Shown one piece after another: positions 59,567-64,000 of a stretch of 64,000 nt of DNA; the first letter of the stretch is position 1; each line of letters starts with the position of its first letter. A program made the position numbers and the translations under genes. The notes under the pieces were generated by a model. The model searched no databases. It was not told the DNA's origin and saw only the letters and a program-made list of their open reading frames with translations. The stretch is from Rhodocyclaceae bacterium (GTDB lineage: Bacteria > Pseudomonadota > Gammaproteobacteria > Burkholderiales > Rhodocyclaceae), in NCBI GenBank assembly GCA_016704145.1, contig JADJAS010000007.1, forward strand, positions 248,001-312,000, in the 5' to 3' direction.

Positions 59567-60381
59567 TGACCTATCTCGCCAGCAACAAACCCATCACCCT
59601 GCCCGAACTCGCCCGCATGAAGCGCGAAGGCGAGAAGATCGCCATGCTCACCGGCTACGACGCCAGCTTCGCCGCGCTGGAAGACCGCTGCGGCGTGGAC
59701 ACCATCCTGATCGGCGATTCGCTGGGCAACGTCATCCAGGGCAAGACTTCGACGCTGCCGGTGACCATGGAGCACATGGTCTATCACACCGAGTGCGTTG
59801 CCCAGCAGGCGCTGCGGCCGATGGTGATCGCCGACCTACCCTTCGGCGCCTATCACGAGTCGCGCGAACAGGCCATCCGCAACGCCGGCCGGCTGCTTGC
59901 CGCCGGCGCCGAAATGGTCAAGCTGGAAGGCGGCGCGGTGATGGCCGAGACCGTGCACTTCCTCACCGAGCGCGGCGTGCCGGTCTGCGCCCACATCGGC
60001 CTCACGCCGCAGTCGGTGCACGCGCTGGGCGGCTATCGCGTCCAGGGTCGCGACGAAGCCGGCGCCGCGCGCATGAAGGCCGACGCCACTTCGCTGGAAC
60101 AGGCCGGCGCCACGCTGATGGTGCTGGAAATGGTGCCCTCGGCCCTGGCCGGCGAGATCTCGAAAATGCTCACCGCCTGCGCCACCATCGGCATCGGCGC
60201 CGGACCCGAGTGCGACGGCCAGGTACTGGTGCTTTACGACATGCTCGGCCTCTATCCCGGCAAGAAGGGCCGCTTCGTGAAAGACTTCATGGCCGAGGCA
60301 CAGAGCATCGAAGGCGCCGTGAAGAATTATGTCGAAGCCGTGAAGAACGGCCGCTTCCCCGGCCCGGAGCATTGTTACTGA
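59566..60381 (+). CDS. panB: 3-methyl-2-oxobutanoate hydroxymethyltransferase
   Basis: First committed step of pantothenate synthesis (ketopantoate formation), 271 residues. It shows MLTGYDASFA, ILIGDSLGNVIQG, DLPFGAYH, VKLEGGA, GHIGLTPQ-like AHIGLTPQSV and IGIGAGPECDGQVLV. The ATG at 59566 follows AGGGGA and overlaps the preceding stop by one base. panC is separated from it by a toxin-antitoxin remnant. Confidence 0.97.
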   Translation: MTYLASNKPITLPELARMKREGEKIAMLTGYDASFAALEDRCGVDTILIGDSLGNVIQGKTSTLPVTMEHMVYHTECVAQQALRPMVIADLPFGAYHESREQAIRNAGRLLAAGAEMVKLEGGAVMAETVHFLTERGVPVCAHIGLTPQSVHALGGYRVQGRDEAGAARMKADATSLEQAGATLMVLEMVPSALAGEISKMLTACATIGIGAGPECDGQVLVLYDMLGLYPGKKGRFVKDFMAEAQSIEGAVKNYVEAVKNGRFPGPEHCY

Positions 60382-60452
60382 CTCAGTGCTTGAGCAGCGT
60401 TGCCCCTGGCCACGAGGCTACAATTGCGCCATTCCAACGGAGGGCCAATATC

Positions 60453-60677
60453 ATGGACCTGAGCGACCGAATTACCATCGAACCAGGCAAGTGCGGCGGT
60501 CGACCCTGCATTCGCGGCCTGCGTATCCGGGTCAAGGATATCCTCTCATTGCTCGCCGCTGGCGCCAGTCATCAGGAGCTGCTGGAAGATTATCCGGACC
60601 TGGAAGAGGCAGACATCCTCGCGGCTTTGAGTTATGCCGCCGTGCAAAGCGATCACGTCATCCTGCGCGCTGCCTGA
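60453..60677 (+). CDS. DUF433 antitoxin-like protein
   Basis: A 74-residue DUF433 protein (ITIEPGKCGGRPCIRGLRIRV, then LLAAGASHQELLEDYPDLEEADILAAL), usually the antitoxin of a DUF5615 PIN-like toxin. It looks intact and has GGAGGG ten bases upstream of the ATG. Its toxin gene directly downstream is internally deleted. Confidence 0.9.
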   Translation: MDLSDRITIEPGKCGGRPCIRGLRIRVKDILSLLAAGASHQELLEDYPDLEEADILAALSYAAVQSDHVILRAA

Positions 60678-60679
60678 GC

Positions 60680-60853
60680 TTGAAACTGCTGATCGACAAT
60701 CAACTGCCTGAAGCACTGGCGCGATTCCTTGCGGCACAAGGGCTGGACACTCGGCACGTCCGCCGGCAAGCGCTGATCGAAGCCTTCGCGCGCATCCTGG
60801 ACGATCTTCGCACAGAACTGACTCGCGGAACCGCGGTCATCGAGATCAACTGA
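60680..60853 (+). pseudogene. Internally deleted DUF5615 PIN-like toxin
   Basis: A 57-codon frame starting TTG three bases after the DUF433 stop. The head KLLIDNQLPEALARFLAAQGLDTRHV matches the start of DUF5615 toxins, and the tail RRQALIEAFARILDDL...VIEI matches their end. The roughly 50-residue middle with the catalytic KDxDF region is missing. The reading frame is kept across the join. It is probably inactive, leaving the antitoxin as an orphan. Confidence 0.75.
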
Positions 60854-60956
60854 TGGCCGGTAAGAACTCTGGGCGATTACACTGCCGGTGCTCAGAGTCG
60901 CGTCACCGGAATCGGGCCGACCCGCCGAGAAGCAAATCCAATCCACCACCAAGAAC

Positions 60957-61796
60957 ATGCATATCCACGACACCATCGCCGGCCTGCGCGCCGCGCTGAA
61001 AGTCAGCCATGGCGGCACGCCGAGAATTGTTCTCGTGCCGACCATGGGCAACCTGCACGAGGGCCACATCGCGCTGATGCGGCAGGCGCGCGAGCACGGC
61101 GACACCGTGGTCGCGACCATTTTCGTCAATCGCCTGCAATTCCGGCCCGGCGAGGATTTCGAGAAATATCCGCGCACCTTCCAGGCCGATTGCGACAAAC
61201 TCTCGGCCGCCGGCGTCGACCATCTCTTCGCCCCCGATGAAGCCGAGATGTACCCGCGTCCGCAGGGCTTCCACGTGGTGCCGCCGGCCGAACTCGATGG
61301 CACACTCGATGGCGAATTCCGCCCCGGCCATTTCAAGGGTGTCGCCACGGTGGTGATGAAGCTGTTCCAGATCGCCCAGCCGCAAGTCGCGCTGTTCGGC
61401 AAGAAGGACTACCAGCAGCTGATGATCATCCGCAACATGGTCGCCGACCTCAACCTGCCGATAGCCATCGTTGGCGGCGAGACGGTGCGCGCCGAGGACG
61501 GCCTGGCGCTGTCCTCGCGCAATGGTTATTTGTCCGCCACCGAGCGCGCCGAAGCGCCGCGTCTGAACCGGCTATTGCGCGAGATCGTCGCCGCCCTGCG
61601 CACCGGCAACCGCGACCATGCGGGGCTAGAGAACAAGGCGGTGGCGGGACTCGCATCGGCGGGCTGGCAGCCGGACTACGTGGCGATCCGCGCGCAAGTC
61701 GATTTGCAACGGCCGACCAAGGACGATGCACCGCTCGTCGTGCTGGCCGCCGCCCGCCTCGGCAGCACGCGGCTGATCGATAACATTGAGGCCTGA
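60957..61796 (+). CDS. panC: Pantothenate synthetase
   Basis: Joins pantoate and beta-alanine, 279 residues. Motifs are LVPTMGNLHEGHIALM, VVATIFVNRLQFRPGEDFEKYPRT, GVATVVMKLFQIAQP, FGKKDYQQL and LALSSRNGYLS. I chose the ATG at 60957 (MHIHDTIAGLRAAL); a GTG 69 bases upstream is in frame but gives an atypical leader. The repeat copy encodes KVSHGGTP immediately before the LVPTMGN loop. Confidence 0.96.
   Translation: MHIHDTIAGLRAALKVSHGGTPRIVLVPTMGNLHEGHIALMRQAREHGDTVVATIFVNRLQFRPGEDFEKYPRTFQADCDKLSAAGVDHLFAPDEAEMYPRPQGFHVVPPAELDGTLDGEFRPGHFKGVATVVMKLFQIAQPQVALFGKKDYQQLMIIRNMVADLNLPIAIVGGETVRAEDGLALSSRNGYLSATERAEAPRLNRLLREIVAALRTGNRDHAGLENKAVAGLASAGWQPDYVAIRAQVDLQRPTKDDAPLVVLAAARLGSTRLIDNIEA
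60998..61022 (+). repeat. Dispersed 25-base repeat, copy in panC
   Basis: Closest to the consensus: begins GAAAGTCAGCCATGGCGG and ends CACGCCG. It lies in coding orientation and K-V-S-H-G-G-T-P frame. The protein keeps normal family spacing, so the sequence replaces rather than adds residues. Confidence 0.85.
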
Positions 61797-61802
61797 GCGC
61801 CG

Positions 61803-63086
61803 CTACTTGAACGCGGCCGGATCGATCTCGTGCCGCGCCAGCAGCTTGTAGAACTCGGTGCGATTGCGCTGGGCGACGCGTGCGGCCTTGGCGACGTTGC
61901 CGCGCGTGGCTTCGAGCAGACGGATCAGGTAGTCGCGCTCGAAGCCGCGCCGCGCCTCGTCGAATGCGGTGAAGCCCTCTTCGGCGCCCTCCAGCAGCAG
62001 CTTTTGCACCAGTGACGCCGGCACCAGCGGCGTCACCGACTGGTTCAACGCCTGTTCGACGACGCTACGCAACTGGCCGACGTTGCCGGGCCAGGAAGCT
62101 TCCAGCAACACCGATTGCGCCTCGGGCGAAAGGCGTCGGTCGCCACCGTGCCGGTCGACGAAATACGCCACCAGCAGTGGGATATCGTCGGCGCGTTCGG
62201 CCAGTGCCGGCACTTTCAAGGTTGACGCCGCCAGCGCATAGTAAAGATCGGGGCGAAACGCCCCTTCGCGGGCGAGCTTCTCCAGCGGTGCGGCGGTGGC
62301 GGCGATCACCCGCAGATCGGGCAGGCTGCCCTTGCCGCGACCGAACAGCGTGGTGGCGACATGCACCAGCGCCAGCAGCCGTGCCTGCGCCACGGTGCCG
62401 AGACGATCCACCTTGTCGATGAACAGCGTGCCGCCCTCGGCGGCCCGCAAGGCCTCGCCACCGGTAAGCTGCTTCTCCAGCTCCGCTTCGGCCAGGCTGT
62501 CGCACGCCAGGGCGACGAAAGGCTTTTTCCGGCGCGGACCGACATCGTGAATCGCGCGGGCCAGCGTCGCCTTGCCCGCACCGACCGGCCCGGTGATCAG
62601 AAGCGGGCCGCTTTCATCGGCGGCGCGCCGCGCCTGGCGCAACAACTCGTCCATGGCCACGCCGCGCGAGACGATGGCCTGGCGCCACTGCCCGTCGTCG
62701 CTGGTCGCCCGCACCGGCGGCGAAACCGCGACGGCGGCGGCCACGCGCTCGAGCAGTTCCTGGCCATCGAACGGCTTGGTGAGAAAGCCGAAGGCGCCGC
62801 GCTGGGTCGCGACCACCGCGTCGGGAATCGTGCCGTGGGCGGTGAGGATGATCACCGGCACGCTCGGGGCGGCTTCGTGCAGCCGCGCGAACAGTGCGTG
62901 GCCGTCCATGCCGTCCATGCGCAGGTCGGTGATGACCGCCTGGGGCTGCTCGGCCTCGAACTGACGTAGTGCCTCCTCGCCCGAGGCCGCCTGGCTGACA
63001 GCATAGCCGGCCGAGGACAGCCGCAAGCCGATCAGATGGAGCAGGTCGGGATCGTCGTCGACGACAAGAATGCGGGCGCCTCCCAT
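61803..63086 (-). CDS. NtrC/QseF-like response regulator with degenerate AAA+ domain
   Basis: Receiver-AAA+-Fis-HTH protein of 427 residues, the architecture of sigma-54 activators. The receiver is intact (VVDDDPD, phosphoacceptor Asp54 in VITDLRMDGMDG) and the HTH is present (TRGNVAKAARVAQRNRTEFYKLL). The central domain is abnormal. The P-loop reads GPVGAGKA. The loop that should carry GAFTGA is absent between about residues 196 and 215. Walker B reads LFIDK instead of DE, and the arginine-finger region reads FRPDLYYALA. It probably does not activate sigma-54 RNA polymerase. It is the last gene of a kinase-lipoprotein-regulator operon. Confidence 0.88.
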   Translation of the reverse strand: MGGARILVVDDDPDLLHLIGLRLSSAGYAVSQAASGEEALRQFEAEQPQAVITDLRMDGMDGHALFARLHEAAPSVPVIILTAHGTIPDAVVATQRGAFGFLTKPFDGQELLERVAAAVAVSPPVRATSDDGQWRQAIVSRGVAMDELLRQARRAADESGPLLITGPVGAGKATLARAIHDVGPRRKKPFVALACDSLAEAELEKQLTGGEALRAAEGGTLFIDKVDRLGTVAQARLLALVHVATTLFGRGKGSLPDLRVIAATAAPLEKLAREGAFRPDLYYALAASTLKVPALAERADDIPLLVAYFVDRHGGDRRLSPEAQSVLLEASWPGNVGQLRSVVEQALNQSVTPLVPASLVQKLLLEGAEEGFTAFDEARRGFERDYLIRLLEATRGNVAKAARVAQRNRTEFYKLLARHEIDPAAFK

Positions 63087-63087
63087 G

Positions 63088-63450
63088 TCACTTGACCGTT
63101 GGCTTCGGCCGACGGCGGGTATCGCGGTCGATGGCCAGCAGCGCATCGAGCTTCTGCTGGAGTTCGTCGACCTTGCGCTGGCTGTCACGCAGGGCCGCCT
63201 CGCCGCGCCGATGATCCTCATTGAGAGTCGCATATCGGCGCTGGGCATCGGTCAGTTGCGCCGTCAGCCGTTCGACTTGATGGCGCAGATCCCGAATCAC
63301 GGCCTCGTCCCGCACCGGATCGGCCACCGGCGGCCGAACCACGGCCGTCGGCGGCTCGACGGCTGGCGGCGGCGCCGGTATCGTGGTCGGCTCGACCGAT
63401 GCGCAGCCCGCCAAGGACATGCCCAGCAGCAGTGCGAACACGCGCATCAT
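63088..63450 (-). CDS. QseG-like lipoprotein with coiled coil
   Basis: A small lipoprotein of about 120 residues: lipobox SLAGC (Cys at about residue 15), a Pro-rich spacer, then a helical coiled coil (residues about 48-105). In GlrK-QseG-GlrR systems a lipoprotein at this position modulates the kinase. It overlaps the kinase stop by ATGA and ends one base before the regulator start. Alternative start one codon downstream. Confidence 0.75.
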   Translation of the reverse strand: MMRVFALLLGMSLAGCASVEPTTIPAPPPAVEPPTAVVRPPVADPVRDEAVIRDLRHQVERLTAQLTDAQRRYATLNEDHRRGEAALRDSQRKVDELQQKLDALLAIDRDTRRRPKPTVK

Positions 63451-64000
63451 GCCGTCTCTCCCGGCAGCGTCAGTCGGAAGTGCGAGCCGCCAGTGCATGC
63501 CAGCAGTTCCAGCACACCACGATTGGCCGCCGCGAACTGTCGAGCAATGGCCAGCCCGAGACCGACTCCGGCGACGCCTTTCGCGTGCTCGCCGCGGTAG
63601 AAGGGTTCGAACACGCGCTCGCGGTCCGCCGCCGGAATGCCCGGCCCCTGATCGACGACATCCAGCGTCACCTTATCTTCTTCGCGTTTCAATGAGATAT
63701 CCACCGTGCCGCCATCCGGCGAGTACTTGATGGCGTTCGAAATGAGATTATCCACCACTGCCGTCAGTTCCTCCTTGCCGCCCACCACCACCAGCGGCTT
63801 CAGGGAGCCGGAAAAATGCAGTTGCTTGTCCCTGGCCGTAAGCTGGTGGGTGGTGACGATCTGCTGCACCAGCTTGTCGAGACGCAGGCGTACCGGCTTG
63901 ATCCGCTCGCCGGCGTGCCCGGCCTGCTGAAGCTTGAGCAGGCTGTCGATCAGGTTCTGCAAGCGCAGGGCATTGCTGCGGACAATGCCGACGATCTTTT
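63447..64000 (-). CDS. Sensor histidine kinase (GlrK/QseE-like), N-terminus beyond the window
   Basis: The C-terminal 184 residues of a histidine kinase. The end of the dimerisation helix (IVRSNALRLQNLIDSLL) is followed by the ATPase domain with N box DNLISNAIKYS, G1 DQGPGIP, F box FEPFYRG and G2 GVGLGLAIARQF. All catalytic boxes are intact. The frame remains open to the right edge. Together with the next two genes it forms a GlrK-QseG-GlrR-type operon. Confidence 0.9.
   Translation of the reverse strand, partial: KIVGIVRSNALRLQNLIDSLLKLQQAGHAGERIKPVRLRLDKLVQQIVTTHQLTARDKQLHFSGSLKPLVVVGGKEELTAVVDNLISNAIKYSPDGGTVDISLKREEDKVTLDVVDQGPGIPAADRERVFEPFYRGEHAKGVAGVGLGLAIARQFAAANRGVLELLACTGGSHFRLTLPGETA

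Noticed and set aside
7945..61022. CRISPR array as explanation for the recurring 25-base sequence
   Set aside because: Copies are thousands of bases apart, lie inside genes and have no regular spacers; no cas gene is present.
1..64000. tRNA genes, rRNA genes, insertion sequences or prophage
   Set aside because: I saw no cloverleaf-like sequence, transposase, integrase or phage structural gene on either strand.

Overview
The window is about 64 kb of G+C-rich bacterial DNA, dense with genes and without rRNA, tRNA, insertion sequences or CRISPR arrays that I can see. The gene families and their order (flhDC next to motAB and a long che operon with cheD, cheV and cheZ; purM divergent from perM-hda; a pcnB-folK-panB-panC run; a GlrK/QseG/GlrR-like module; isocitrate lyase; cytochrome c and FCSD-type genes) point to a betaproteobacterium, most like Rhodocyclales. 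The assignment rests on family and synteny impressions, not on a search.

Layout. 1-17925 (minus strand): motility and chemotaxis, transcribed flhD-flhC, motA-motB, sensorless MCP-like protein, cheY, cheA, cheW, NIT/PAS chemoreceptor, cheR, cheD, cheB, STAS protein, two tandem cheV, cheY, cheZ and a second cheA cut by the left edge. 18129-20054: HDOD-receiver-GGDEF protein. 20216-22802: Nudix hydrolase, RraA-like protein and isocitrate lyase. 23232-26802: a periplasmic electron-transfer cluster (NapC/NirT tetrahaem protein, ethylbenzene-dehydrogenase-gamma-like cytochrome, dihaem cytochrome c, FCSD-like flavoprotein). 26853-38533: housekeeping genes (dut, coaBC, radC, rpmBG, mscS-type channel, PLD protein, RsmB-like methylase, DUF3108, purN, lipoprotein, dedA, mutL, miaA). 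39112-52907: a C2-sulfonate (probably sulfoacetate) catabolic island: pta and xsc on minus, then an IclR regulator, cobS and a frameshifted cobT on plus, a second IclR regulator on minus, then CoA-acylating aldehyde dehydrogenase, acyl-CoA ligase and a three-part TTT transporter on plus. 53046-53716: MazE/VapB-VapC toxin-antitoxin pair. 53775-61796: purM, perM, hda, HAD phosphatase, pcnB, folK, DUF486, panB, a decayed DUF433/DUF5615 toxin-antitoxin locus, panC. 61803-64000 (minus): sensor kinase (partial), lipoprotein and an NtrC-like regulator with a degenerate AAA+ domain.

How the genes work together. The sulfonate island reads as a pathway: TTT uptake, activation of sulfoacetate to its CoA ester, reduction to sulfoacetaldehyde, cleavage by Xsc to acetyl phosphate and sulfite, and conversion to acetyl-CoA by Pta. 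Isocitrate lyase elsewhere in the window would let that acetyl-CoA feed growth. No sulfite oxidase or exporter is visible here. The cytochrome cluster could link sulfide or sulfane oxidation to the quinone or cytochrome c pool.

The most unusual signal is not a gene. A 25-base sequence recurs at least 12 times, inside unrelated housekeeping genes (panC, mutL, pcnB, coaBC, an rsmB-like gene, a chemoreceptor gene) and between genes. In all but one of the genic copies it has the same orientation relative to transcription, and often the same reading frame (K-V-S-x-G-G-T-P). It resembles an uptake or architectural signal. Two copies extend into a 62-base element carrying a toxin-antitoxin-like operator.
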